DNA of 64,000 bases, from contig NZ_JAAALO010000001.1 of NCBI RefSeq assembly GCF_009908295.1, positions 310,001-374,000 of the forward strand, read 5' to 3'. The notes below the pieces were generated by a model. It did no database searches. It was not told the DNA's origin and worked only from the letters and a program-made list of their open reading frames with translations. Below are positions 51,954 to 61,562 of this stretch, one piece after another. Position 1 is the first letter of the stretch, and each line of letters begins with the position of its first letter. This stretch comes from Micromonospora rubida. Its GTDB lineage: Bacteria; Actinomycetota; Actinomycetes; Mycobacteriales; Micromonosporaceae. A program made the translations under genes and the position numbers.

Positions 51954-52619
51954 TCAGCCTCCGGGGGTGACCAGGCCGCTCTCGTACGCCAGCACCACCG
52001 CCTGGACCCGGTCGCGGAGCTGGAGCTTGGCCAGGATCCGCCCGACGTGGGTCTTCACGGTCGCCTCGGCGACGTGCACCCGGGCGGCGATCTCGGCGTT
52101 GGACAGGCCCTGCGCCACCAGCAGCAGGATCTCCCGCTCCCGCTCGGTGAGCTGGGTCAGCCGGGGATCCCCGGTGGGGCCGGGGCCGAGCTGGCCGGCG
52201 AACCGTTCCAGCAGCCGGCGGGTGATCGGCGGGGCGACCACCGAGTCGCCCTCGGCCACCACCCGGATCGCGGCCAGCAGCTCCTCCGGGGGGACGCTCT
52301 TCAGCAGGAACCCGCTCGCCCCGGCCCGGAGCGCGGCGAACGCGTCGGACTCGGTGTCGAAGGTCGTCAGGACCAGCACCCGGGGGCTGCCCCCGGGACG
52401 GCCGGCGCAGATCCGCCGGGTCGCCTCCACCCCGTCCATGGTCGGCATCCGGATGTCCATCACCACCACGTCGGCCTCGATCCGGTCGAGCACCCGCAAC
52501 GCGTCCGCGCCGTCGATCGCCTCACCGACCACGGTCAGGTCGGGCTGGGAATCCAGCACCATCCGGAATCCCGCCCGCACCAGCGCCTGGTCGTCCACGA
52601 TCATCACGCGGATCGTCAT
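51954..52619 (-). CDS. NarL/LuxR-family response regulator
   Basis: 221 residues from the ATG at 52619. The receiver domain has the acidic pair DD at 9-10, the phosphoacceptor Asp55 in VVVMDIRMP, and Lys in FLLKSVPPEEL. The C-terminal LuxR helix-turn-helix is LTEREREILLLVAQGLSNAE followed by IAARVHVAEATVKTHVGRI. The start codon overlaps the histidine kinase stop codon (ATGA), so the two are translated together. It probably controls the adjacent ABC genes. Confidence 0.96.
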   Translation of the reverse strand: MTIRVMIVDDQALVRAGFRMVLDSQPDLTVVGEAIDGADALRVLDRIEADVVVMDIRMPTMDGVEATRRICAGRPGGSPRVLVLTTFDTESDAFAALRAGASGFLLKSVPPEELLAAIRVVAEGDSVVAPPITRRLLERFAGQLGPGPTGDPRLTQLTEREREILLLVAQGLSNAEIAARVHVAEATVKTHVGRILAKLQLRDRVQAVVLAYESGLVTPGG

Positions 52620-53845
52620 GCCGTCACCTCCGTCACGGTGCTCGACGGTAGCGGCAGCCGCACCTCGACCTGCCACCCCCCGGCCAGCCTGGGCCCGGCG
52701 GTGAGGCTGCCGTCGTACACCGTCACCCGTTCGCGCATGCCGACCAGGCCGTGGCCGCCGGAGGGCGCGGGCCGGACCACCGGCCGGCCGCGACCGTCGT
52801 CGACGGCCCGGACCACGACGGCGTCGGGCGGGTGGTCCATGCCCAGCGCGACCGTCGCGCCGACCCCGGCGTGCTTGAGTGCGTTGGTCAGCGCCTCCTG
52901 CACCACCCGGTACACGGTCAGCTCCAGGCCGGGCGGCAGCGCCGGGGGCTCGCCGGTGACCGTCCAGTCGATGCGCAGCCCGGCGGCGCGGAACCGGTCC
53001 AGCAGTTCGGGCAGCCCCACCAGCGCCGGTCGCCGGTGCACCGGTTCCGCCGACAGGCCCAGGGGCCCCGCGCCGTCCGTCCCGGCCGCCGGGTCGGCCG
53101 CGCTCGGCTCCCGCAGTACGCCCACCAGGCGGCGCATCTCCTCCAGCGCCTGCCGGCCGGTGTCGGCGACCACCTTCACCGCCTCCCGGGCGGTCTCCGG
53201 GTCCCGGTCGAACATGTACCGCGCCCCGTCGGCCTGCACGATCATCACGGCCATGCTGTGCGCCACCACGTCGTGCAGCTCCCGGGCGATCCGGGTGCGC
53301 TCCTCGGCCACCGCGGCCCGCGACTCGGCCTCCCGCTCGCGCTCCAGGGTGGTGGCCCGCTCCTCCAGGCTGAACACGTAGAGCCGCCGGGTACGCACGT
53401 TGAGGCCCATCAGCCAGACCGCGCCGGTGACCAGGCCGAACCAGATCGCCGTGGCCCACCAGGCGACGGTGCCCTGCATCTGTAGCGCGCCCAGCACCAC
53501 CCCGACGGCGGCGACGATCCCGAAGATGATGCCGTCGCGCAGCCGCTCGGCGTACTTCACGACGCTGTACAGGGCGATCAGCACGGCGACGTCGAAGGCC
53601 AGCGGTCCCCAGCCGGCGGCGACCTGGACCAGGGCGAGCACGGCGACGGCCGCCGCCACCGCCGACGGGTGGGCGCGCCGGAACAGCAGCGCCACGGCCA
53701 TCGCCGCGCCGACGCCGGTGCCCCACCACCCGCCGGGCTGGTTGACCGCGCCGGTGAGGCCGAACAGCACCACGAAGCCGGAGACCGCCACGTCGAAGGC
53801 CACGCTGCGCAGCGGCCGGCCGAACAGGATCCGCTTCACGGTCAC
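52616..53845 (-). CDS. sensor histidine kinase (HisKA_3/NarL partner)
   Basis: About 409 residues from the GTG at 53845; a second GTG is at 53839. Four to five TM helices occupy the first 150 residues (DVAVSGFVVLFGLTGAVNQP and following). The phosphoacceptor is in RTRIARELHDVVAHSMAVMI, the HisKA_3 signature. The HATPase domain has VVQEALTNALKHAGVGATV and VRAVDDGRGRP plus GLVGMRERV. It may sense membrane or envelope signals because it lacks a large outside domain. It forms a cognate pair with the downstream response regulator. Confidence 0.94.
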   Translation of the reverse strand: MTVKRILFGRPLRSVAFDVAVSGFVVLFGLTGAVNQPGGWWGTGVGAAMAVALLFRRAHPSAVAAAVAVLALVQVAAGWGPLAFDVAVLIALYSVVKYAERLRDGIIFGIVAAVGVVLGALQMQGTVAWWATAIWFGLVTGAVWLMGLNVRTRRLYVFSLEERATTLEREREAESRAAVAEERTRIARELHDVVAHSMAVMIVQADGARYMFDRDPETAREAVKVVADTGRQALEEMRRLVGVLREPSAADPAAGTDGAGPLGLSAEPVHRRPALVGLPELLDRFRAAGLRIDWTVTGEPPALPPGLELTVYRVVQEALTNALKHAGVGATVALGMDHPPDAVVVRAVDDGRGRPVVRPAPSGGHGLVGMRERVTVYDGSLTAGPRLAGGWQVEVRLPLPSSTVTEVTA

Positions 53846-54183
53846 CCAGCGTACGGGCCGGCATGCTCTCCGGGCGCGGCCGGCCGGCTCCGGGTTGCCC
53901 GGGCGCACCCGGCTCACGGGGGGCCCGTCGGGTGGGGCGCGAACTGGTAGGCGTACAGGAGTGTCGTGGGCCGCCGTTGATACACGATCACGCGTGACTA
54001 TTCGATTCATGTTCCGCCGTATCCGGGAATTACCGCCTCCCCGGCAAATGCGGACACCCTTTGAGTAATCGACGCTCTTGAGTGTTTCATTGTTCGCGAC
54101 CATTGCCCTACAGTAATCGAGCCGGGTGGACGGGATCACCGAAAACACTCGGACATCCACCGCCCCGTCGAAAGGGAATCAGT
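53846..54183. other. AT-richer divergent promoter region
   Basis: 338 bp with no gene. The patch 53980-54125 is visibly lower in GC. It holds the palindrome TCACGCGTGA (53988-53997) and two direct copies of AGTAATCGA (54064-54072 and 54112-54120). It is the likely control region for the secreted protein at 54184 and the histidine kinase. Confidence 0.5.
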
Positions 54184-55221
54184 ATGAGAATCGCACGCAC
54201 ACGTCCACGGCCGCGCATGGCGCGACTGCTGTTCGGCGCCGTCCTGACCGCTGTCATGGCATTCGCCGTGGGCGGCACCGCCGCAGTCGCAGCGGACGCG
54301 GGCAGCGGCATGTCCGCCAACGCCCGCACCGACGTCTACATCCGGGACATCGCGAGCGACACCGGCTTCGAGCCGCACGGTGCCATCTACTCGTCGTTCT
54401 TCAACAGCCCGGACATCAAGATCTGCCCCACCGCGGTGGAGTGCGCCGCGTCCACGAATCCGGTCGTCGGCTCGACGAGCTACGTTTTCGTGAAGCTGAA
54501 CCAGCACGGCCCCTACGGTTCCGGAATCAGCACCGGAACGCTGAAGGCGTATTACACCACCTCCGGCGGCGCCGCGAACTGGCCGCTCAACTGGACGCAG
54601 ATCGGCGCGAAGCCGCTGGTGGTCGCCGCCTCCGGAGTCACCACGACGTCGATCGCGTGGAACAACGTGCCCTCCATCGGGCACTTCTGCCTCCTGCTGC
54701 GTTGGGAGTCGCCGACCGACCCGATGCTGTTCGAGGGCACGTCGACGTCCATCAACACGCAGTACAACAACAACATCGCCTGGAAGAACGCCAACACCGT
54801 CCCGGCGGGCGGCGGCACGGGCGTCGTGGTCCGGCCGTACGCCCTGGCGAACGGCCTGGCAGTGCCGGCCAAGTACGACCTCGCGTTCCGGCCGCTGGGC
54901 GAGGCGGTGCCGGGTGCCAAGATCATCGCCGACCTCGGTCCGGAGATGTTCCAGCGCTGGCGGGCCGCGGGTGCGCCGGGTGAGGGCATCCGGGTCGTCG
55001 GCGACACCTCGATCCAGATCGTCGACCCGTACAAGGCACAGATCAAGGACCTGCTGATCAACCCGGACGAGCGGCCGGTGCTGTCGCTCAGCTTCTCGAC
55101 GGACCAGGTCCTGCAGCGGTCGTACATGCTCCAGGTCGTCCAGGTCGGCCCGGCCAAGGAGCTCGGGGAGAAGTACGACGTCGGTGGGGTGGACTACACC
55201 TTCGAGCCCGCCAAGCGCTGA
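54184..55221 (+). CDS. secreted protein with CARDB-like domain, unknown function
   Basis: 345 residues from the ATG at 54184, with AAGGGA upstream. A Sec or Tat-like signal peptide (MRIARTRPRPRMARLLFGAV, continuing to about residue 40) precedes a beta-rich domain. DVYIRDIASDTGFEPHGAIY, then SPDIKICP and SSTNPVVGSTSYVFVKLNQH match the adhesin-like CARDB pattern (RD...DTG..P....SPDI...N.V....Y..V...G). The C-terminal part has another beta pattern and a Trp/Arg-rich stretch. No enzyme motif seen. Lower-GC upstream region suggests its own regulated promoter. Confidence 0.75.
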   Translation: MRIARTRPRPRMARLLFGAVLTAVMAFAVGGTAAVAADAGSGMSANARTDVYIRDIASDTGFEPHGAIYSSFFNSPDIKICPTAVECAASTNPVVGSTSYVFVKLNQHGPYGSGISTGTLKAYYTTSGGAANWPLNWTQIGAKPLVVAASGVTTTSIAWNNVPSIGHFCLLLRWESPTDPMLFEGTSTSINTQYNNNIAWKNANTVPAGGGTGVVVRPYALANGLAVPAKYDLAFRPLGEAVPGAKIIADLGPEMFQRWRAAGAPGEGIRVVGDTSIQIVDPYKAQIKDLLINPDERPVLSLSFSTDQVLQRSYMLQVVQVGPAKELGEKYDVGGVDYTFEPAKR

Positions 55222-55306
55222 TCGAGGGGGCGGTGGGCCGGGGGCCGGGGATCACATCCCACGGCACCCGGCCCACCGGCATGCCCCCGCCCTCTGTGCA
55301 CCGGAC

Positions 55307-55356
55307 AGATCTTGGAGGGAAACGGCCCCTCCGGGGGCCGAAATCTTCCAAGGTCT
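55307..55356. terminator. long hairpin at a convergent junction
   Basis: Outer arms AGATCTTGGA (55307-55316) and TCCAAGGTCT (55347-55356) pair with one mismatch, and an inner CGGCCCC-TCCG-GGGGCCG stem (55323-55340) sits inside. It overlaps the stop codon of the Ntn-hydrolase gene and lies 85 bp after the secreted protein gene. Confidence 0.7.
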
Positions 55357-56362
55357 ACGGGGTGACCGGGAGGCGGTACGTGCGGTCCGTGCCCGTCGCG
55401 GTGCGGAGGTGGATCTCGCCGGTGCGCAGGCCGTACGTGACCGACCAGCGGGTGTGGCCCTGCCGGACGTCGTTGAGCAGCTCCAGCGCCGCCCGGTCGT
55501 CGACCACCCCGCTGGCCTTGGTCAGCGCGGCGGCGAGCACGCCGTAGCGGTGGTCGGTGCGCCGCTTCTCCTCGGGCACGCCGACAACGGGCACGTTGGT
55601 CAGCGCCTGCCAGCTCCCCCGCCCCTTCTCGACCCTCATCGCGCCGTCGACGAACTCGACCACGGCCGAGGCGCCGGTGGCGTCGGCGAGCAGGTAGTGC
55701 AGCGGGGGCCCGCCCTCGAAGTCGAGGTTGTGCCGGCCGAACACGGCGACGGCCTCGTCCACGGTGGCGGCCTGGTCGAGCACCAGTCGCAGGATGCGCA
55801 CCGAGCCGACGGTGGGCTTGCCCGCCTCGGGCCGGGCGGTGGCGGCGTCGTCGGCGGCCAGCCCGACGGCGAGCCCGCGCTCGTTCATCCCGTCGAAGGG
55901 CAGCAGGGGCGCGTCGAGCAGCCGGCGGTCCCCCGTGGGGTCGGCGCCGACGCCGAGGTAGGACATGTCGACCAGGGAGACCGTGGCGTACCCGTCCGGT
56001 GGGTCGGTGCGCAGCACCAGGGCGGGGTTGGCCTCCCAGTCGAAGTTGCGGGCGAACAGCGGCCGGCTCCGGTCGCCCCACGCGGCGAAGAGCGAGCAGC
56101 CGAACGGGCTGGGCGGCGCGGCGTCGGTGCCCACGGTGGGGTCGTAGTCGCCGACGAAGGTCATCTCCCACATCGGCAGGCCGTCGACCTTGCGCAGGCT
56201 GGCCAGAGTCTGTTCGGCCTCGGGCGCGCTCTGCCGCGAGGCGGTAGGCGTGCCGGTCGACGGGCCGGCGGGCGTCGACCCGGCGGCGGTGGGCTCGGGT
56301 CCGGAGCAGGCGGTGACGGCGAGCAGCAGGGCCAGGCCGGCGCCGAGGAGGGTCCTACGCAT
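55355..56362 (-). CDS. lipoprotein Ntn-hydrolase (C45/penicillin-acylase-like)
   Basis: 335 residues, signal MRRTLLGAGLALLLAVTACS with lipobox VTAC (Cys19). After a Thr/Ser/Pro linker, the domain has FGCSLFAAWG, a Cys nucleophile candidate, followed by LFARNFDWEANPALVLRT and FDGMNERGLAVGLAADD. These are typical of linear amide C-N hydrolases and acyl-CoA:6-aminopenicillanate acyltransferase relatives. In classic members the Cys becomes N-terminal after self-cleavage; the lipobox and an internal Cys at about residue 89 fit that. The reaction is probably amide hydrolysis; the substrate is unknown. Confidence 0.8.
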   Translation of the reverse strand: MRRTLLGAGLALLLAVTACSGPEPTAAGSTPAGPSTGTPTASRQSAPEAEQTLASLRKVDGLPMWEMTFVGDYDPTVGTDAAPPSPFGCSLFAAWGDRSRPLFARNFDWEANPALVLRTDPPDGYATVSLVDMSYLGVGADPTGDRRLLDAPLLPFDGMNERGLAVGLAADDAATARPEAGKPTVGSVRILRLVLDQAATVDEAVAVFGRHNLDFEGGPPLHYLLADATGASAVVEFVDGAMRVEKGRGSWQALTNVPVVGVPEEKRRTDHRYGVLAAALTKASGVVDDRAALELLNDVRQGHTRWSVTYGLRTGEIHLRTATGTDRTYRLPVTP

Positions 56363-56545
56363 AGTCCCTGAACGCTAAATCAGCCATCGACCGTTGTCCA
56401 CCACGGCCGGCGGCCCGGAGGGTCGCCGGTGGGAACACCGCCGCCGCCCGTCAGGTCCGTCCGATCCCGGCGGCACCGAGTGCCTGGTCACAGGGGTACG
56501 GCGAGCCGCCGGGGCAGCCCGGCCGCTGTGCGAGTATCACCCGCC

Positions 56546-57772
56546 GTGACCCCTGACGGCGGCGAGCCACCCGCACCGGCCGGTCGAACCCGGCTGCGTC
56601 GGTTGCACCCGCTCGACGGGGTGGCGCTGGGGCTGGCCCTGCTCGGGGCGGCCTGCGCGCTGACCGGGCTGCTGCCGCGCGCCGAGACGGCGGCCACCCT
56701 GGCACGCGTCCTGCCGCTGCTGCTGTTCCTCGGCACGGTGGTGGTGCTGGCCGAGCTGACGGCGGTGGCCGGGGTGTTCGACGTGCTGGCCACCCGGCTG
56801 GCCATCGTCGCCCGGGGCAGCTACCCCGCGCTGTTCGTGCTCTGCGTCGGCCTCGCCTCCGTCACCACGATCGCGCTGAACCTGGACACCACGGCCGTCC
56901 TGCTCACCCCGGTGATGCTGGCGCTCGCGCGCCGACTGGGCATGCCGCCGCTGCCGCTGGCGATGACCACGGTGTGGCTGGCCAACACCGCGAGCCTCCT
57001 GCTGCCGGTGTCCAACCTGACCAACCTGCTCGCCGCCGACCGGGTCGGCCTCGACCCGCTGCCGTACGCGGCCCGGATGGCGCTGCCACAGTTCGCCGCG
57101 ATCGGGGTCACCATGGCGCTGCTCTGGGCCGGGTACTGGCGGCGGGGGCGGCGAGGCGTGGACCGGTTCGTCGCGCCCGAGCGGCTCGCGCCGGTGGACC
57201 GGGTGCTCTACCGGACAGCGCTCGCCGGCTGTCTGCTCTTCATCGCCGGGATCCTCGCCGGGGTGGAGATCGGGATCGCCTCGGCGGTGGCCGCCGGGCT
57301 GGTGCTGGCCGGGTTCGCCGTCCGGTCCCGGGCCACGCTGCGGCCGGCGCTGGTGCCGTGGCGGCTGCTGCTCTTCGTCACCGGGCTGTTCCTGGTGGTG
57401 CAGACCCTCGGCCGGCACGGGCTGGACGACCTCGTCGGCGTGCTGCTCGGCCCGGACGGGGGGACGCTCGGGGCGCTGCGGGCCGGCGGGACGGGCGCGC
57501 TGCTGGCCAACCTGGTGAACAACCTGCCCGCGTACGTGGCGGGCGAGGCGGTGCTGCCCCCGGGTGACGTCACCCGGCTGTTGGCCCTGCTCGTCGGCAC
57601 GAACGTGGGGCCGCTGGTCGCGCCGTGGGCGTCGCTGGCCACCCTGCTCTGGTACGAGCGGTGCCGGGCCGCCGGGCTGGCGGTGCCGCTGGGCCGGTTC
57701 GTGGCCGCCAGCGCCGTACTCGCGGTGACCGCCACGCTCGCCGCCGTCGGCGCGCTGCTGCTCACCGGCTGA
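56546..57772 (+). CDS. ArsB/NhaD-type ion permease
   Basis: About 408 residues from the GTG at 56546; the frame is open 39 codons further up. Around ten TM helices are seen. TTIALNLDTTAVLLTPVML and the twin TASLLLPVSNLTNLLAAD and LLANLVNNLPAYVAGEAVL resemble the two half-repeats of the ion transporter superfamily (ArsB, NhaD, SLC13). It may extrude arsenite, sodium or an organic anion. No ArsR or ArsA gene is adjacent, so an arsenic role is not supported by context. Confidence 0.85.
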   Translation: MTPDGGEPPAPAGRTRLRRLHPLDGVALGLALLGAACALTGLLPRAETAATLARVLPLLLFLGTVVVLAELTAVAGVFDVLATRLAIVARGSYPALFVLCVGLASVTTIALNLDTTAVLLTPVMLALARRLGMPPLPLAMTTVWLANTASLLLPVSNLTNLLAADRVGLDPLPYAARMALPQFAAIGVTMALLWAGYWRRGRRGVDRFVAPERLAPVDRVLYRTALAGCLLFIAGILAGVEIGIASAVAAGLVLAGFAVRSRATLRPALVPWRLLLFVTGLFLVVQTLGRHGLDDLVGVLLGPDGGTLGALRAGGTGALLANLVNNLPAYVAGEAVLPPGDVTRLLALLVGTNVGPLVAPWASLATLLWYERCRAAGLAVPLGRFVAASAVLAVTATLAAVGALLLTG

Positions 57773-57790
57773 CCCGGGCGGCGGGGCGGG

Positions 57791-58261
57791 TCAGCCGAGC
57801 CGGTCCACCGCGAACATGAAGCATCCGTATGCCACGTTGCGGCTGTGCAGTCGTTGCACCGCCGGGTCGGCCAGCAGTTCGGCGATCACCGCCTCGGGGT
57901 CGGAGCCGTCGTGCACCCGGGCGTCGTGGATCCACCCCCGCCGGTCGTACGCGCGTAGCACCTGCCTTCGCCCGCGCCAGGCCGGCGGGTACCCCGGGGC
58001 CGGGGTGCCCGCGCACGGGCCGGCGTGGGCGAAGACCGGGCCGACCTCCCGGTACGGGCTTACCGATATCGGCGGGGCGTAGCCGAACAGCATGATCTCC
58101 TCGCCCGTGGTGGCGTCGCGCAGGCAGCAGCGCAGCGGTTCGCCGCCGGCGGCGGTCGAGCGGTGCGGCGGCAGGCCGGAGGCGTCCCGGTCGGTGGCGC
58201 GGACGGCGGCGGGGACCTCGGGCGGCAGCGCCCGGACCCGGAAGGCGGGGGTCGTCGTCAT
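57791..58261 (-). CDS. DUF1203 family protein
   Basis: 156 residues from the ATG at 58261. The core FRVRALPPEVPAAVRATDRD, then RCCLRDATTGEEIMLFGYAP, and VFAHAGPCAG with the C-terminal HSRNVAYGCFMFAVDRLG match the DUF1203 pattern. Function is unknown. It converges with the permease gene by 18 bp. The upstream region is shared with the amylase promoter in divergent orientation. Confidence 0.85.
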   Translation of the reverse strand: MTTTPAFRVRALPPEVPAAVRATDRDASGLPPHRSTAAGGEPLRCCLRDATTGEEIMLFGYAPPISVSPYREVGPVFAHAGPCAGTPAPGYPPAWRGRRQVLRAYDRRGWIHDARVHDGSDPEAVIAELLADPAVQRLHSRNVAYGCFMFAVDRLG

Positions 58262-58404
58262 GGTGCCAGCCTGCGCCACCGGCGGCCGGGACGCTGGCGG
58301 AAATCGGTCGTCGCGCCCGCGTGTCAGGCGGTGCCGGCAGGGTGTTTTCCCGCCTGTTGTGAACATCTGGTGTCGGGACGTTGATGGTGGTAACTTTCTC
58401 GACA

Positions 58405-58453
58405 CTTGCAAGACTTTGCAGAAAGATTCGGCCTTGATTGACGTTATGCGTCA
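58405..58453 (+). promoter_or_regulatory. candidate operators upstream of the amylase
   Basis: CTTGCAAG at 58405-58412 next to CTTTGCAGAAAG (58414-58425) resembles the CTTGCA-type repeats reported near MalR-controlled amylase genes in streptomycetes (from memory). TGACG-TTATG-CGTCA (58439-58453) follows. The segment lies 105-155 bp before the amylase start codon, in a lower-GC patch. Confidence 0.45.
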
Positions 58454-58558
58454 TTCCACTGTCCGGATCGGACAGCCACCCCCGGACCGACGGCTGTCCC
58501 GCAAGGGTCCCGTCCCCCTTCGGCCCAGGTGCCGACATCTCACCCCCGAGGAGCCCCG

Positions 58559-61558
58559 ATGGGCAGCAGATCCGGCCGACGACGACGGATGATCGGGGCC
58601 GCGACGGCCGCCGGTCTGGTCGTCGGGCTGGCCCCCCTCAGCCTCGCCGCCGCCGCGAACACCGTGACCGTCTACTACCAGCCCCCGGCCGCGTGGACCG
58701 GCACCGTGAACCTCCACTGGGCCCCCGACGGCGGCGCGTGGACGGCCGTGCCGGGCGTACCGATGGAGCCGGCCTGCACGGGCTGGCGCAAGCGGACCGT
58801 CGACGCCGGGTCCGCCACCGGCCTCCAGGCGGTCTTCAACAACAACGCGGGGACCTGGGACAACAACAACGGCCGCAACTACCGCCTCGGCACCGGCGTG
58901 GTGACCGTCTCCGGCGGCGTGGTCGGCACGGGCGACCCCTGCGCCGGCACGCCGCCCTCGCCCACCCCGTCGACCGGCCGGACGGCCGACGTCTGGTACC
59001 ACGTCGCCACCCGGGGCTGGACCACCGCGAACATCCACTACCAGCCCGCCGGCGGAGCCTGGACCGCCGTGCCCGGCGTGCCGATGGAGGCCGGCTGCAC
59101 CGGCTGGGCCCACCGGGCGGTCGACCTGGGTGCCGCCACGACGATGAAGGCGGCGTTCAACAACGGCGCCGGGAACTGGGACAACAACAACGGCGCGGAC
59201 TACGCCATCGGGGCCGGGGTGACCACGGTCAAGGGCGGCGTGGTGACCGCCGGGGCGACCGCGCCGTGCGCGCCGGAGACGCCGGACACCACCGCACCCT
59301 CCACCCCGACCGGGCTGGGCGCCATCGCGAACGGGGTGCGGGTGGCGGTGTCCTGGGCGGCGGCCACCGACGACCGGGCGGTCACCGGCTACCGGCTCAC
59401 CCGCACCGGCGGGCCTGAGGGCACGGTCACGACGACCACCGCCGCCACCAGCTACCTCGACGGCGCGCTGACCGCGAACACCCGCTACGAGTACACCGTG
59501 CGGGCGTACGACGCGGCCGGCAACACCTCACCGGCCAGCGACCCGGCGGCGGCGACCACCGGCGACGGCCCGCCACCGGCGACGGCCGGCAGCCCGCTCG
59601 GCGGCGATCCCCGCGAGGACAGCATCTACTTCGTGATGACCGCCCGGTTCGCCGACGGGGACAGCGCCAACAACCGGGGCGGCAGCCAGCACGTCAGGTC
59701 CGGCAACGCGGCCAACAACGACCCGATGTTCCGGGGCGACTTCAAGGGCCTGGTCGACAAGCTGGACTACATCAAGGCGCTCGGCTTCTCCGCCCTGTGG
59801 ATCACCCCGGTGGTGCTGAACCGGTCCGACTACGACTTCCACGGCTACCACGGCTGGGACTTCTACCGCGTCGACCCGCGCCTGGAGAGCCCCGGCGCGA
59901 GCTACCAGGACCTGATCAACACCGCGCACGGCAAGGGCATCAAGATCTTCCAGGACGTGGTCTACAACCACAGCTCCCGCTGGGGCGCCAAGGGCCTGTT
60001 CACCCCCACGGTGTACGGCGTCCGCGACGAGCAGTGGAAGTGGATGTACAGCAAGCAGGAGCCGGGTCGCGGGTACGACCCGATGGTGGAGCACGCGGGC
60101 GCCGATCCGGACCTGACCCCGGCGCAGAACGCCCTGGCCAAGGGCCGCGCGTACAACGGGGACGTGTGGTCGACGGCCGCGCCGGCCGGCAACCAGTGCC
60201 CGCGCTGGGGCACCCCGAGCGGCACCAGCCCGGAGGGCTTCACGCTCTACGGGTGCCAGTGGCCGGCCCCCACCAACAAGCTGTTCCCGGCCGACCTGTA
60301 CCACCAGTGCTGGATCGGCAACTGGGAGGGCGAGGACGCCCGGAGCTGCTGGCTGCACGAGGACCTGGCCGACTTCAACACCGAGAACGCCACCGTGCAG
60401 CAGTACCTGATCGACGCGTACAACCGGTACATCGACATGGGGGTGGACGGCTTCCGGATCGACACGGCCGTGCACATTCCCCGGGTCACCTGGAACCGCC
60501 GCTTCCTGCCCGCCATCCAGCAGCACGCCCTGGCCAAGCACGGCGAGAAGGGCAAGGACTTCTACGTCTTCGGCGAGGTCGCCGCGTTCGTCAACGACAA
60601 GTGGAACCGGGGCTCGGTCAACCACTCGGCGCAGTTCTTCACCTGGAAGGAGCGCAAGGAGTACAGCCCCGACGACGTCCGGGCCGCGATCGAGCAGTTC
60701 GACTACGAGCAGCTCGCCGGCCCGGGCGGCCAGCCCACCACCGACAACGCGTTCCTGCGCGGGAACACCTACCACGCCCCGGACCGCTCGAAGTTCTCCG
60801 GCATGAACGTCATCGACATGCGGATGCACATGAACTTCGGCGACGCCAACAACGCGTACGGCAACGGCAAGGACTCCGACGACAGCTACAACGACGCCAC
60901 CTACAACGTCGTCTACGTCGACAGCCACGACTACGGGCCGAACAAGTCGAACACCCGGTACACCGGGGGCACCGACGCCTGGGCGGAGAACATGAGCCTG
61001 ATGTGGACGTTCCGGGGCATCCCGACGCTCTACTACGGCTCGGAGATCGAGTTCCAGAAGGGCGTGAGGATCGACTGCGGGCCGACCTGTCCCCTCGCCA
61101 CCACCGGCCGGGCCTACTACGGCGACCACCTCCAGGGCACGGTCACCGCGGCGGACTTCGGCAAGGTCGGCTCCGCCACCGGGCCGGTGGCCACCACACT
61201 CAGCCAGCCGCTGGTCAAGCACGTGCAGCGGCTCAACCAGATCCGCCGGGCGGTGCCCGCCCTGCAGAAGGGGCAGTACTCGACCGAGGGGATCAGCGGC
61301 TCGATGGCGTACAAGCGCCGGTTCACCTCCGGCGCGGTGGACAGCTTCGCGCTGGTGACGGTCTCCGGCAACGCGACGTTCACCGGGGTTCCCAACGGCC
61401 GGTACGTCGACGCGGTCACCGGCGACGTGCGGACGGTGACCAACGGGACGCTGACCGCGGCCGTCGCCGGCAGGGGCAACCTGCGGGTGTACGTGCTGGA
61501 CCTGCCGGGCAACCCGGCGCCGGGGAAGATCGGCGAGACCGGCCCCTACCTGCGGTGA
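58559..61558 (+). CDS. secreted GH13 alpha-amylase with two starch-binding domains
   Basis: Extracellular amylase of 999 residues. The ATG at 58559 follows GAGGAG. The signal peptide ends near residue 33. Two CBM25-type starch-binding modules follow (about 35-130 and 142-238), each with a FNNN.G.WDNNNG motif. A fibronectin type III module covers about 245-335. The GH13 catalytic domain is next, with DVVYNHSS, the nucleophile Asp635 in GFRIDTAVH, the acid Glu673 in FGEVAAF, and Asp791 in VDSHD. A C-terminal beta domain closes it. It degrades starch outside the cell. A terminator follows. Confidence 0.95.
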   Translation: MGSRSGRRRRMIGAATAAGLVVGLAPLSLAAAANTVTVYYQPPAAWTGTVNLHWAPDGGAWTAVPGVPMEPACTGWRKRTVDAGSATGLQAVFNNNAGTWDNNNGRNYRLGTGVVTVSGGVVGTGDPCAGTPPSPTPSTGRTADVWYHVATRGWTTANIHYQPAGGAWTAVPGVPMEAGCTGWAHRAVDLGAATTMKAAFNNGAGNWDNNNGADYAIGAGVTTVKGGVVTAGATAPCAPETPDTTAPSTPTGLGAIANGVRVAVSWAAATDDRAVTGYRLTRTGGPEGTVTTTTAATSYLDGALTANTRYEYTVRAYDAAGNTSPASDPAAATTGDGPPPATAGSPLGGDPREDSIYFVMTARFADGDSANNRGGSQHVRSGNAANNDPMFRGDFKGLVDKLDYIKALGFSALWITPVVLNRSDYDFHGYHGWDFYRVDPRLESPGASYQDLINTAHGKGIKIFQDVVYNHSSRWGAKGLFTPTVYGVRDEQWKWMYSKQEPGRGYDPMVEHAGADPDLTPAQNALAKGRAYNGDVWSTAAPAGNQCPRWGTPSGTSPEGFTLYGCQWPAPTNKLFPADLYHQCWIGNWEGEDARSCWLHEDLADFNTENATVQQYLIDAYNRYIDMGVDGFRIDTAVHIPRVTWNRRFLPAIQQHALAKHGEKGKDFYVFGEVAAFVNDKWNRGSVNHSAQFFTWKERKEYSPDDVRAAIEQFDYEQLAGPGGQPTTDNAFLRGNTYHAPDRSKFSGMNVIDMRMHMNFGDANNAYGNGKDSDDSYNDATYNVVYVDSHDYGPNKSNTRYTGGTDAWAENMSLMWTFRGIPTLYYGSEIEFQKGVRIDCGPTCPLATTGRAYYGDHLQGTVTAADFGKVGSATGPVATTLSQPLVKHVQRLNQIRRAVPALQKGQYSTEGISGSMAYKRRFTSGAVDSFALVTVSGNATFTGVPNGRYVDAVTGDVRTVTNGTLTAAVAGRGNLRVYVLDLPGNPAPGKIGETGPYLR

Positions 61559-61562
61559 CCCC

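Noticed and set aside
56546..57772. Arsenic resistance operon
   Set aside because: The permease resembles ArsB, but no ArsR, ArsC or ArsA gene is next to it and similar permeases carry other ions.
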